Assembly (NCBI RefSeq): GCF_021513255.1 | Contig: NZ_CP090977.1 | Coordinates: forward strand, 2,418,001 to 2,482,000 | Source of the DNA: Planococcus sp. 107-1 | Lineage (GTDB): Bacteria > Bacillota > Bacilli > Bacillales_A > Planococcaceae | Length of the DNA: 64,000 nucleotides | Direction of reading: 5' to 3' | Shown here: in pieces, positions 54,347 to 63,378 of the stretch | Layout: every line of letters starts with the position of its first letter | Numbering within the stretch: position 1 is the first letter of the stretch | The notes under the pieces: generated by a model | Told to the model about the DNA's origin: nothing | What the model saw: only the letters and a program-made list of their open reading frames with translations | Database searches by the model: none | Made by a program: the position numbers and the translations under genes

Positions 54347-55053
54347 TCAATAGGCATCTTTAGAGCCAAACAGCACCAACACTGTTTTTAGTATCAATTT
54401 AATATCAATCAAAGTATTGCGTTCACGAATGTATTTCAGGTCAAGATAAACCCATTCTTCAAAGCCGATATTGCTGCGGCCATTTACTTGCCAGTAGCAA
54501 GTGAGGCCAGGGGTCACACTGAGCCGCTTCATTTCATAAAGCGTGTATTTCTCGACTTCATCCGGCAAAGGCGGCCGCGGACCTACTAGGCTCATTTCGC
54601 CTTTAAGTACGTTCAACAGCTGCGGCAGCTCATCGATGCTGGTCTTCCGGATGAAACTTCCCACTTTTGTTACCCGCGGTCATGCTTGATCTTAAAAACC
54701 GGTCCAGAAACTTCATTTTGCCGCAGCAGCGCTTTCTTTAATTCTTCTGCATTGCAGACCATGGAACGGAATTTATACATATAAAAAGTTTCTCCATCTT
54801 TACCTACTCTTTTTTGCTTGAAGAAGACCGGTCCAGAAGAATCTTCCGCTTTTATCAAAATGGCGACCATCAGGAATAACGGACTTAAGCAAATGATCCC
54901 AACAAGTGCTCCAATCATATCGATAAACCGCTTCGTGAATAAGTATGCATAATTTTCATTGGTTGTGACCTCTTCAAAAGTCAGATGCGGCATCTCATTC
55001 ATCACCGGATCTTTTGTTTTTTCAGGAGTGGAAATTGACAATAAAATCACCAC
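54347..55053 (-). pseudogene. Initiating sugar transferase (undecaprenyl-phosphate hexose-1-P transferase), single-base frameshift
   Basis: Loads the first sugar phosphate onto undecaprenyl phosphate. The N-part has one membrane hairpin (IDMIGALVGIICLSPLFLMVAILI) and FKQKRVGKDGETFYMYKFRSM. The C-part has [30 protein letters not shown] and [19 protein letters not shown], the standard catalytic signatures. They join if one C is added to CC 54678-54679 (minus strand GACCGCGGG to GACCCGCGGG), giving [17 protein letters not shown]. About 235 residues. The start is uncertain: GTG 55053 has a weak site, and a later ATG (MNEMPHL) is possible. Last gene of the polysaccharide operon. Confidence 0.88.
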
Positions 55054-55080
55054 TTTCGCCTAGAAGTTAAATTTCCAAAT

Positions 55081-56406
55081 TCACAGAGAGGCAGTTTCAA
55101 TAATTTCAATTACAGAAGGTCTTCCAATTGAATGATATTCGATTCTCGCTTGCTTCATCGAATCGAGTGAAAAACAATTTCTGCCGTCGATGACGAGCGG
55201 CTGCTTCATTCGTTTAAATACAGATAGATCCATGCTCTTAATTTCATCCCACTCCGTTAATATCAATACAGCGTCACAGCCGACTACAGCTTCTTCAACT
55301 GAATAGGCGTAATCGACAAGCGGATCTAAAATTCTCTTGGCATTGTCGATCGCGATTGGGTCATAGGCGATTACGCTTGCGCCTAAACTCAATAATTCAT
55401 TTGTCACTTGGATAGAGGCAGCTTCTCTCATATCATCCGTATTCGGCTTAAATGCCAACCCAAGTATCCCGATTTTTTTCCCATACAAGTTGGAGAAACA
55501 GCCTTTTAACTTATTCACTAAAATCCGTTGCTGTTTTTTGTTAACGCTGACAACGCCTTTCAGCAATTTAAAATCATATTCGAAGTCTCCAGCAATCTGG
55601 ATAAGCGCTTTTGTATCTTTCGGAAAACACGAACCGCCGTAACCGATTCCAGCCTTAAGGAATTGGCTGCCGATACGCTGATCCATTCCCATGCCAGCTG
55701 CAACGTTTTCAATATTTGCGCCAACCAACTCACAAATATTCGAAATTTCATTGATAAAGCTGATTTTGGTTGCTAAAAATCCATTGGAAGCATATTTAAT
55801 CATTTCTGCACTTTTAATGTCCGTTTTATAGATTGGAATTCCGAACGGCTTATTTATTGTTTCCATCACTTTGAAAGCATGTCCGGTTTCAGCACCGATG
55901 ATGATACGGTCGCCATGAAATGAATCGTGGATAGCGGATCCCTCTTTTAGAAACTCAGGATTCGATACGATATCCACCCTTACCGGATGGACCAAATTCT
56001 GTTTGATTACTTGCAGCAATTTATGATTTGTACCGACTGGAACGGTGCTTTTCGTGACAACCGTGACATGGCTCGTAATGTGTTTAGCTATATCGATTGC
56101 CGCCTTTTCAACGTAATCCAGGTTTGCAGCACCGCTTGGTTCTTCCGGGGTACCGACGGCAATATAAATCACTTCCGCATCTTTAAAGGCTTCTTTATGG
56201 CTAGTAGTGAATTCCAAACCATTCTCCAAGATGTTCTTGTTCATCAGCTCACTGAGTCCAGGCTCATAAATTGGAGAGATCCCTCTCTTCATTTTTTCTA
56301 TTTTCTTCTCATTAATGTCTACACAAGTGACTTGATGCCCGATTTCGGATAAGCTGACACCCGTCACTAATCCGACATACCCTGTACCGACGACCGAAAT
56401 CTTCAT
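55081..56406 (-). CDS. UDP-glucose 6-dehydrogenase
   Basis: Oxidises UDP-glucose twice with NAD to UDP-glucuronate. 441 residues: MKISVVGTGYVGLVTGVSLSEIGH (Rossmann), VTKSTVPVGTNHKL, NPEFLKEGSAIHD, the catalytic Cys in GYGGSCFPKDTKALI, and LGLAFKPNTDDMREAASI. Start 56406 is chosen for its 6-base spacing to GGGGGA. Located between galU, which makes its substrate, and the sugar transferase, so the polymer probably contains glucuronic acid. Confidence 0.93.
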   Translation of the reverse strand: MKISVVGTGYVGLVTGVSLSEIGHQVTCVDINEKKIEKMKRGISPIYEPGLSELMNKNILENGLEFTTSHKEAFKDAEVIYIAVGTPEEPSGAANLDYVEKAAIDIAKHITSHVTVVTKSTVPVGTNHKLLQVIKQNLVHPVRVDIVSNPEFLKEGSAIHDSFHGDRIIIGAETGHAFKVMETINKPFGIPIYKTDIKSAEMIKYASNGFLATKISFINEISNICELVGANIENVAAGMGMDQRIGSQFLKAGIGYGGSCFPKDTKALIQIAGDFEYDFKLLKGVVSVNKKQQRILVNKLKGCFSNLYGKKIGILGLAFKPNTDDMREAASIQVTNELLSLGASVIAYDPIAIDNAKRILDPLVDYAYSVEEAVVGCDAVLILTEWDEIKSMDLSVFKRMKQPLVIDGRNCFSLDSMKQARIEYHSIGRPSVIEIIETASL

Positions 56407-56421
56407 TCTCATTCCCCCAGG

Positions 56422-57312
56422 CTAGATTAATGATGCGGCTGATTTTTGGCTGAGCAATTCTTTCATAATTTCTTCAAGCGGTTTGGAAAACTCTTCATTA
56501 TCCAGTGCAAATTCAATGGTCGTCCGGATAAAACCGAGCATTTCACCAACGTCGTAACGTTTGCCTTCAAAATTGTAGGCAAAGACATTTTGAATTTCAT
56601 TTAACTTTTGGATGGCATCTGTCAGTTGGATTTCTCCACCAGCTCCTAATTCCTGCTGGTCCAGGAAATCAAAAATTTCCGGCGTTAGAATATAGCGTCC
56701 CATGATCGCCAAATTTGATGGCGCTGTTCCTTGTTTCGGTTTTTCCACATAATTGCTGACTTGATAACTGCGGCCGTCTACAGCAACCGGATTGATGATG
56801 CCGTAGCGATGAGTTTCAGTGTCAGGCACTTCTTGGACGCCGATAACCGAAGACTGCAAGCTGTCGTATTGGTCCATCAATTGCTTCAAGCAAGGTTTTT
56901 CGGCCTTCACCACATCATCTCCAAGAAGGACGGCAAATGGTTCATTGCCGATAAACTTCCGTGCACACCATACTGCATGCCCTAACCCTTTCGGTTCTTT
57001 TTGCCGGATGTAGTGAATCTCTACTTTTGAGCTAGCCCGGACTTTTTCCAGCAATTCGTATTTGCCTTTTTTGAAAAGATTATCTTCAAGTTCAAAATTT
57101 TTATCAAAATGATCTTCAATCGCACGCTTTCCTTTGCCGGTAACGATAATGATATCTTCGATGCCAGAAGCGATTGCTTCTTCTACGATGTATTGAATCG
57201 TCGGTTTATCAATTAAAGGAAGCATTTCTTTCGGCATTGCTTTAGTAGCTGGCAAAAATCGCGTTCCAAGGCCAGCTGCTGGAATAATGGCTTTTGTCAC
57301 TTTTTTTGTCAT
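56422..57312 (-). CDS. galU: UTP-glucose-1-phosphate uridylyltransferase
   Basis: Makes UDP-glucose. 296 residues with [40 protein letters not shown] at the N-terminus, [42 protein letters not shown] and [20 protein letters not shown], all standard. GGAGGG lies 6 bases before ATG 57312; the longer frame to 57336 lacks a site. It could be called gtaB; paralogues are common, so the symbol is generic. UDP-glucose dehydrogenase follows after 16 bases. Confidence 0.93.
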   Translation of the reverse strand: MTKKVTKAIIPAAGLGTRFLPATKAMPKEMLPLIDKPTIQYIVEEAIASGIEDIIIVTGKGKRAIEDHFDKNFELEDNLFKKGKYELLEKVRASSKVEIHYIRQKEPKGLGHAVWCARKFIGNEPFAVLLGDDVVKAEKPCLKQLMDQYDSLQSSVIGVQEVPDTETHRYGIINPVAVDGRSYQVSNYVEKPKQGTAPSNLAIMGRYILTPEIFDFLDQQELGAGGEIQLTDAIQKLNEIQNVFAYNFEGKRYDVGEMLGFIRTTIEFALDNEEFSKPLEEIMKELLSQKSAASLI

Positions 57313-57713
57313 TAGATTCCCTCCTGAGATTAGCAATCAATTATATCTTCACTTTCCACTAGTCGTGTTGAGATGTTCAAAAGCCTGAGAATAAGGATGC
57401 AGATGTTTTTATCGGATGTTTCATTCCGCGATTGAAACGGATATTCATAAGTATTTGCTAATTCTTCAAGGGAAATTCCATATTTAACCCAATTACATAA
57501 CCCCACAAATTAACTAATACTTTATACCCATCCAAACTATAAATATCAATTTATCACTCCTTTTATGGTTATATATAATTACTAATATTCTTAATAATCG
57601 ATTTATTTAATCATTTTAACATCCATAGTCCTAAATAGGAAGCTTTTTCAGTGAATATATTACATTTTTCTAAATTTTCTAGTAAATTAGAATACTTATA
57701 ATGTGAATATAAA
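57313..57713. other. AT-rich non-coding stretch upstream of galU
   Basis: About 400 bases with no plausible gene on either strand. A minus-strand TATAAT lies about 35 bases before galU without a good -35, and the rest is low-complexity AT-rich DNA. Confidence 0.5.
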
Positions 57714-57757
57714 AAAAAGCTAGAGCGCTTGCCCCTTACAGGACATACACTCTAACT
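57714..57757 (-). terminator. Terminator of the small membrane protein gene
   Basis: GTTAGAGTG / CGCTCTAGC arms (with G-U pairs) and a run of T on the minus strand, right after the small gene. Confidence 0.65.
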
Positions 57758-57761
57758 GCTC

Positions 57762-57923
57762 TCACTTATTATTTTGTTGAACTTCTTTTTCCTTTGGAAT
57801 TTCTCTGTTCAATAATTCCTCGCGGTGCTTTTCTGTTATTTTTTCTGCTCGTGAGCTTGTTTTTGCAAAAGAAAATGCAAAGCCGATCACTACTGCTATT
57901 CCACCTGTTAACGCCATCCACAT
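57762..57923 (-). CDS. Small membrane protein, 53 aa
   Basis: ATG at 57923 with AAAGAGGA 7 bases upstream. The product starts MWMALTGGIAVVIGFAFSFA, a single membrane helix, followed by a charged cytoplasmic tail (SSRAEKITEKHREELLNREI) rich in Lys/Glu that should form a helix. TGA at 57762 and a hairpin terminator follow. It lies in the gap between manA and galU. I know no family; the site and terminator support expression. Confidence 0.6.
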   Translation of the reverse strand: MWMALTGGIAVVIGFAFSFAKTSSRAEKITEKHREELLNREIPKEKEVQQNNK

Positions 57924-58024
57924 AATTGATTCCTCTTTTTATCCGCATATGTATTTTTCAACTTTTCCGACTCCCTACGCAATTTCAACATCATGCCATT
58001 AATTTCATCTTCTAAGTTTACCAT
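57908..58024 (-). CDS. Possible 38-aa small protein overlapping the membrane protein gene
   Basis: ATG at 58024 opens a frame (MVNLEDEINGMMLKLRRESE...) of charged, helix-prone sequence that ends 16 bases inside the small membrane protein gene, as in translationally coupled pairs. No good ribosome binding site is visible, so it may be non-coding. Confidence 0.25.
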   Translation of the reverse strand: MVNLEDEINGMMLKLRRESEKLKNTYADKKRNQLCGWR

Positions 58025-58103
58025 CTAAATGGGAACTTTTAATGAATATGGCAAAAATTTTCCGAAAAATTTTTGTCATTTGAATTTTAAATGCTTCCAT
58101 TAG

Positions 58104-58134
58104 AAAAAGCGATTGCAAATTCCAATCGCTTTTA
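58104..58134 (-). terminator. Terminator of manA
   Basis: AAAAGCGATTGGAATTTGCAATCGCTTTTT (arms AGCGATTG / CAATCGCT) on the minus strand, about 45 bases after the stop. Confidence 0.7.
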
Positions 58135-58179
58135 ATAGATTATTCAGAAATTAAAGCATAGAATAAGAGACCTTCCTCT

Positions 58180-59157
58180 TTACTTCAATCCGATAGCGGC
58201 ATTTGAAGTATGTGAAACGATCATTTCCATCTCGCCGCTAACATAATAATCCTTAATAGTAGCAGGCAGAATAAAATTATCCCCTTTTCTTAATGCCATC
58301 CTACAGTCTTCGGTTCCAAACTCTCCAGACCCTTCGATAACACTGACCATCAGAAACCCCGCTGCTAAGCTGGCTTCCATCTTCCCCTTTAAGAGCCAAT
58401 GATAGACAGTGAAATACGTTTCCTCTATTAAACGTGTAGAAACCAGGTTCCCTTTGTCTTCACGCAATTTCTCGCACAAAAAATCCTGATGCGGATACAT
58501 CGTGCATGTCAAAGCCTGCTCTAAATGAAGTTCCCGCTTGAGGCCATGCCGATCCGTCCGGTCATAGTCATAAACGCGGTAGGTGATATCGGAACTTTGC
58601 TGGGTCTCCAAAATTACAATTCCTTTGCCAATGGCATGCAGCGTTCCGCTCGGCACGTAAATAAAATCCCCTTTTTGGACTTTCATGGTCTGAAGAAGAT
58701 TTTGCCATTCTCCATTCTTCACCATTTCTTGAAATTCCATTTGGCTTTGCGCTTTATGGCCGATAATAATTTCCGCATCTTCATCACAATCCAATATATA
58801 CCAGCACTCTGTCTTACCGCATGGTTTCCCGACGACTTCCCGAGCATAATGGTCGTCCGGATGGACTTGGACAGACAAATTATCGTTTGCATCCAAAATT
58901 TTGACCAATAGCGGAAATTCGTCATCAGAAGCGCTGCGTCCAAACAAATCCGGATGCTCTTTCCAAACCTCTGATAATTTCTTGCCTTTTAATGCCCCGT
59001 TTCTCACCACAGAGGGGCCGTTTTCATGTGCAGAAATCACCCAAGCTTCTCCCGTCAAATGAGTCGGGATTTGATAATCGAATAAAGTTTGCAGTCTGCT
59101 GCCTCCCCAGATCCGCTCTTGGAAAACAGGATCAAGAAAAACCGGCTCTTTATACAT
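58180..59157 (-). CDS. manA: Mannose-6-phosphate isomerase, class I
   Basis: Interconverts fructose 6-phosphate and mannose 6-phosphate with zinc. 325 residues: EPVFLDPVFQERIWGGSRL, TGEAWVISAHENGPSVV, zinc ligands in SVQVHPDDHYA and KTECWYILD, then FIYVPSGTLHAIGKG and VIEGSGEFG. The Bacillus ManA length is about 315. Start 59157 is chosen for its 7-base spacing to GGGGAGG; ATG 59163 is too close. It sits 38 bases after manC, so the pair supplies GDP-mannose. Confidence 0.92.
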   Translation of the reverse strand: MYKEPVFLDPVFQERIWGGSRLQTLFDYQIPTHLTGEAWVISAHENGPSVVRNGALKGKKLSEVWKEHPDLFGRSASDDEFPLLVKILDANDNLSVQVHPDDHYAREVVGKPCGKTECWYILDCDEDAEIIIGHKAQSQMEFQEMVKNGEWQNLLQTMKVQKGDFIYVPSGTLHAIGKGIVILETQQSSDITYRVYDYDRTDRHGLKRELHLEQALTCTMYPHQDFLCEKLREDKGNLVSTRLIEETYFTVYHWLLKGKMEASLAAGFLMVSVIEGSGEFGTEDCRMALRKGDNFILPATIKDYYVSGEMEMIVSHTSNAAIGLK

Positions 59158-59195
59158 GAACATGCCTCCCCATCCCAAAGATAAGAATTTGCATT

Positions 59196-60581
59196 TTATT
59201 GCTGAATAGCCGACAGTCTCCCTTTGCAGACTGCTTCGATTTCTTCCCATTCATTCAAAGCCCGGAATATATCCTCCTCGATCAATTCACTGCCAGTTTG
59301 GACTTCAATGATCTCCATTTCAGTCGTAGCACGAAGGGTATGCTTTGCAGCCAAAGGAATATGAATCACATCGCCAGTTCGCACATGGCTCAGCTGGTCA
59401 TTGATCACAAAAACCCCTTCGCCTTTTACAATTGTCCATACTTCGCTTCGCTTATAATGAACTTGATAACTGAAATTTTTACCCGCATGTACAGTGAGGC
59501 GCTTGATCAGCACTTCATTTCCTTCTGGGTACTTCGTGTGTTCCAATACCCGGTACCATCCCCACCGGCGTTCTTCATACATCGGGCGGCCGCCAAAGCC
59601 GTCGACATATTCTTTTACTTTTGTACTGGCATCTTTATCGGTCACTAAAATCCCATCCGGGCTTGCAGCCACTACGACATTATCAAGACCGAGCAGCGTA
59701 ATCGGCACGTCAAGTTCATTGACGATATGCGAATTTTTCACGTTTTTGCCGATGACGCCTTTCCCAGTAATCGAACCGCCCATTTCTTCCGTTAACGTAT
59801 TCCAGGTACCAAGGTCTTTCCAATAGCCTTCGTACGGCAGCGAAATAATTTGCTTCGCCTTTTCCACCACTTCGTAATCGAAGCTGTTTTTAGGCAAAAG
59901 ATGATAATTTTCGAGGAGCCCTTCATAATCCGTCGGAAGGCCACGTTCAATTAAAAGGTCAATAATATAATCCAGCCGGAACGCAAACACTCCGCAATTC
60001 CATAAAGCATTTTCAGCAATCAGGGTCTCTGCCTCCGTTTCACTCGGTTTTTCCTTAAAATAATCAACGGTTAAATAATCATCGCCATTCAATGCTTTCG
60101 GAATAATATATCCGTATTTCGCAGAAGGATAAGTCGGTTTAACTCCCATTAAAGCCAAATCGGCTCCTGAGTTTTTCAGCGCTTCCTCTAAGTCGTGGAC
60201 TCGTTTGAAAAAAGCATTGTCTACATATGGATCCACAGGAAGCATGCCGACCACTTCATCAAGCCTGCATCCTTTTACAGAAAATAAGTAAACGGCCGCC
60301 AGTGCAATTGCCGGGAAAGTATCTCTTCTTTCCGGTTCGGTCACGATATGGACAGATGGCCCCAATTGAGTTTTAATCATGTCCACTTGAGAATAGCTCG
60401 TTGCTATAATGGAATGGTCTGCTAGGTTGGTTTCCTGCAATTGCTGCCATACACGCTGGACCATCGACACCTTATTGCCCTCTTGGTCATTCAGTACCTT
60501 CAAGAATTGTTTTGACCGTGCATCATTCGATAAAGGCCAAAGCCGTTTACCTGATCCTCCTGACAATAAAACAAGTCTCAT
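59196..60581 (-). CDS. manC: Mannose-1-phosphate guanylyltransferase with C-terminal cupin (ManC/CpsB type)
   Basis: Makes GDP-mannose. 461 residues: nucleotidyltransferase domain (1-290; LVLLSGGSGKRLWPLSND, ARSKQFLKVL, EPERRDTFPAIALAAVYL, GYIIPKAL, FKEKPSETEAETLI, NCGVFAFRLDYI) and a mannose-6-phosphate-isomerase-like cupin (about 345-450; WGWYRVLE, FSYQVHYKRSEVWTIVKGEGVFV, IHIPLAAKHTLRA). GGGAGG lies 7 bases before ATG 60581. A separate manA follows, so the cupin may be regulatory or redundant. Confidence 0.92.
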   Translation of the reverse strand: MRLVLLSGGSGKRLWPLSNDARSKQFLKVLNDQEGNKVSMVQRVWQQLQETNLADHSIIATSYSQVDMIKTQLGPSVHIVTEPERRDTFPAIALAAVYLFSVKGCRLDEVVGMLPVDPYVDNAFFKRVHDLEEALKNSGADLALMGVKPTYPSAKYGYIIPKALNGDDYLTVDYFKEKPSETEAETLIAENALWNCGVFAFRLDYIIDLLIERGLPTDYEGLLENYHLLPKNSFDYEVVEKAKQIISLPYEGYWKDLGTWNTLTEEMGGSITGKGVIGKNVKNSHIVNELDVPITLLGLDNVVVAASPDGILVTDKDASTKVKEYVDGFGGRPMYEERRWGWYRVLEHTKYPEGNEVLIKRLTVHAGKNFSYQVHYKRSEVWTIVKGEGVFVINDQLSHVRTGDVIHIPLAAKHTLRATTEMEIIEVQTGSELIEEDIFRALNEWEEIEAVCKGRLSAIQQ

Positions 60582-60725
60582 ATAATATCCTCCCATCGCC
60601 TTCTAATCTGCTTTATTCACGCTAATTCAGCCGCATTTAACACATGACTCTTAAGTAGGTATAAAGAATGACTTAATCCACACCCAAAGATTCTTTCTAC
60701 CTGCATAAGAAATGGATATAACCCC

Positions 60726-60754
60726 ATTGTACTCACAATTATCTGATAATTCAA
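60726..60754 (-). promoter_or_regulatory. Promoter of manC-manA
   Basis: Minus strand TTGAAT (60749-60754), 17-base spacer, TACAAT (60726-60731), about 145 bases upstream of manC. The rest of the 370-base gap is AT-rich with no gene, apart from the terminator near 60903. Confidence 0.6.
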
Positions 60755-60902
60755 TATAAATATTCACATTAGTTAGAAATATCAGAAATCATTAAATCTT
60801 TTTATGGAAAATATCATTCATTTTTATAAGTAATTAGAATTACTTAACCTAATTAATTTAATTTAATCCCTAAATGAATATGGGTATTTAGGTTTTCCGG
60901 AT

Positions 60903-60945
60903 TTTAAAAAACCGTCTTGTCCCTATGTGGACAAGACGGTCGGCT
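60903..60945 (-). terminator. Terminator after the first glycosyltransferase block
   Basis: CCGTCTTGTCC / GGACAAGACGG hairpin with T run on the minus strand; splits the polysaccharide cluster into separate transcription units. Confidence 0.85.
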
Positions 60946-60948
60946 TAC

Positions 60949-62190
60949 TTATAAAGATTTTAATACTTCCCGGTATTTGCCGATTGAATTTTCCCGCGTA
61001 AGATTCTGTTCTAAATACACACGGCCATTCAATCCCATACCTTTTAGCTCTTCCCGGTTCATCTCATAAAGCTTTTTAATTGAATCGACGATTCCCGCAT
61101 AGTTCTGTGGTTCTACGACGACACCCGATCCGCTTTCCGAGATCAGCCTCTCCACTTCACTGCCTTGTTCCAAAACGCCAAGAATCGGTTTTCCAGCTGC
61201 CATCACCCCGTAAATTTTACTTGGAACCGAAACACCTTTGATCCCTTTCTGATTCACCACTAAGTGGACATCGGCCGCATTCAAGGAATAACGGATAAAC
61301 TCTTTCGGTTGATAGGGAAGAAACATCACATTGTTTAAGTGATTCGCTTTTGCATATTCCTGCATTCGGTTCTTCACAGCACCTTCTCCAATAAATAAGA
61401 ACACAATGCCCGTTTCTTCTCTAAATTCTTTAATGATTTCTACGATATTCTCCAAATCATAGTAGAGGCCCAGATTGCCTGAATACATGACGATGAACTT
61501 ATCCTGCAATCGATGTTTCGCCAAAAAGTCAGCTACCATCGGCTGATTTTTATCAAGCGGGAGGATTTCTTTTTCATTGGTCCAATTGCTGATGACGGAA
61601 TGATCTGGCACGCTCTGATTCGAAAATCGCTGCCTAAGCGTTTCGGCCATGTCCCGACCGACAACTAAAACATGGTCAGCATAGCTGCAATTCCATTTAT
61701 CAACCATTTTTGCGGCCTTAAATATTGCTTGGTTATTCGTGTAGGAAACAGCTTGCGCCTGCTCCGGATTAAAGTCATGGATGCTATATACATGTTGGGC
61801 CCGCTTAAGGAACTTCCCGATCGAGCCGATTAACCCGCCTAAAATTGGGGGTTGAGAAATCGTAAAGATAATATCAATATCCCTTTCCTTGAGCAGTGCT
61901 ACATTCGCTAAACTGAAATACGAAAGGATATAGCGGATCCGGCTAATTTTCGAGTTCTTATTAACTTCAGGCAATTTAATCCGGATAATTTTAATCGTTT
62001 CCAAATAATCTTCCTCGAAAGTCTTCTTTACTACTTTCTTTTCCCCTGCATAGCCAGGCTGTGCCGCAATAACCGTAATCGAAAAGTCTTCTTGGAGATC
62101 TTTGGTCAATTCGGTCAACAATTGGCTGGTGGCTGCTAAGTCCGGATAAAAATAATTGATGACAAAAACGATTTTCTTTTTAGGTTCCAT
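60949..62190 (-). CDS. Glycosyltransferase family 4 (WcaI-like)
   Basis: 413 residues, GT-B fold: IVFVINYFYPDLAATSQLLTELTKDL at the N-terminus, ISQPPILGGLIG, YSIHDFNPEQAQA, IVMYSGNLGLYYDLENI, LPYQPKEFIRYSLNAADVHLVVNQ and the E-rich VPSKIYGVMAAGKPILGV sugar-nucleotide segment. Resembles WcaI-type transferases of colanic acid and related loci. Adds one sugar to the growing repeat unit on the inner membrane face; donor not predictable. The ATG at 62190 is 11 bases after the stop of the neighbouring transferase gene. Confidence 0.85.
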   Translation of the reverse strand: MEPKKKIVFVINYFYPDLAATSQLLTELTKDLQEDFSITVIAAQPGYAGEKKVVKKTFEEDYLETIKIIRIKLPEVNKNSKISRIRYILSYFSLANVALLKERDIDIIFTISQPPILGGLIGSIGKFLKRAQHVYSIHDFNPEQAQAVSYTNNQAIFKAAKMVDKWNCSYADHVLVVGRDMAETLRQRFSNQSVPDHSVISNWTNEKEILPLDKNQPMVADFLAKHRLQDKFIVMYSGNLGLYYDLENIVEIIKEFREETGIVFLFIGEGAVKNRMQEYAKANHLNNVMFLPYQPKEFIRYSLNAADVHLVVNQKGIKGVSVPSKIYGVMAAGKPILGVLEQGSEVERLISESGSGVVVEPQNYAGIVDSIKKLYEMNREELKGMGLNGRVYLEQNLTRENSIGKYREVLKSL

Positions 62191-62201
62191 ACGTCGCCTT
62201 C

Positions 62202-63350
62202 CTATCCTAAAGAATTAACAGAGATTGGTGCTTCCTGATTATCGAAATCACTGAAAATGGCTATAAGCGAATCGGTATATTTGTCTTCTGTATAATATTC
62301 TTCGTAGATCTCCCGGCTGATTTTGCCAAGCAGCTTTCGCTCTTCTTCATTTACAGCTAACTGTTTAATCGCTTGTTTGATATCCGTCACTACAGGTTCG
62401 ACTAAAATTCCGCAGTCTTCTATCAATTCAGCGATAATTCCACGATCCGACGATATAATCGGCAATCCCGCAGCCATGCCTTCGATAATGGACATCGGTT
62501 GGCCTTCCACTTTGTATTTTGTTGGCAGAGCCATCATATCGGCTTGAAGGAAAAACTGCTTTTTCTCTTCCCCACGTTTCGTTCCATGATAGATAATTCG
62601 ATCGGCCATTCCGTATTTATCAATAAACCGTTTCACTTCCTGGAATTCATTTTCACTTTGGATCGCTCCTACCAGATTCAATTCAAGGTCCAACCCTTCT
62701 CTGATCAAACCCACCACAGCATGGATCAATTCAACATACCCTTTTTCAGCCATTAAATTGCTCAAATACAAAATCGATATTCTGTCTTTCTTCCGATTAA
62801 AATCGATTTCACTTTTTCGGATGAAATTTTCAGGTATACCGTTTGAAACCACTTCCACTCGTTTCACGAGATTTTTATAATTGGGAGCCAATTTCCCGCC
62901 TAAAACGATGCCAACATCCACTTTCTTCAAGGTATTTTCGATGAATTTCCGCAACCTCCCGGAAGTCGCATCAATTGTTCCGCCTAGATTATTGCCATGG
63001 AGATGGGTAACCACTCGATTCTTATGGGAAATTTTACAGAAACGGATGAACAGGCAATCGCGGATCAATCCCATTTTAGTTTGAGAAATTGAAATATAAA
63101 GGATGGCATTTTTATTAAACAGACTGAGAAAAGCAGTATATACAAGTTTCACTGAATCAAAAAATAATTTATCAAATGCCAAACCCCCGGGATCTTCAAA
63201 ATCCTTTCGGTTCAAATTCATTTTTTTTACATCATAGATTTCATGGAGCTTTTCTGCTTCATACAGTGATTGAAGAGCGATGCTTTCGCCTAAAATCGGA
63301 GGCGGCAGCGGCCCTACAAAAATTAAAGTTTTCTTTTTCATGTTCCCCAT
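62202..63350 (-). CDS. Glycosyltransferase family 4
   Basis: 382 residues, opening KKKTLIFVGPLPPPILGESIALQSL, with VVTHLHGNN, ISILYLSNLMAEKGYVELIHAV, ADMMALPTKYKVEGQPMSIIEGMAAGLPIISSDRGIIAELIED (the E-x7-E region) and a helical tail. Retaining GT-B enzyme acting on the polysaccharide repeat unit. Start 63350 is preferred by spacing to GGAGAGG; GTG 63359 and ATG 63341 are alternatives. It is followed closely by the second GT4 gene and preceded by the polymerase gene. Confidence 0.85.
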   Translation of the reverse strand: MGNMKKKTLIFVGPLPPPILGESIALQSLYEAEKLHEIYDVKKMNLNRKDFEDPGGLAFDKLFFDSVKLVYTAFLSLFNKNAILYISISQTKMGLIRDCLFIRFCKISHKNRVVTHLHGNNLGGTIDATSGRLRKFIENTLKKVDVGIVLGGKLAPNYKNLVKRVEVVSNGIPENFIRKSEIDFNRKKDRISILYLSNLMAEKGYVELIHAVVGLIREGLDLELNLVGAIQSENEFQEVKRFIDKYGMADRIIYHGTKRGEEKKQFFLQADMMALPTKYKVEGQPMSIIEGMAAGLPIISSDRGIIAELIEDCGILVEPVVTDIKQAIKQLAVNEEERKLLGKISREIYEEYYTEDKYTDSLIAIFSDFDNQEAPISVNSLG

Positions 63351-63378
63351 CCGGTTCACCTCTCCATTCCTAGGATCC

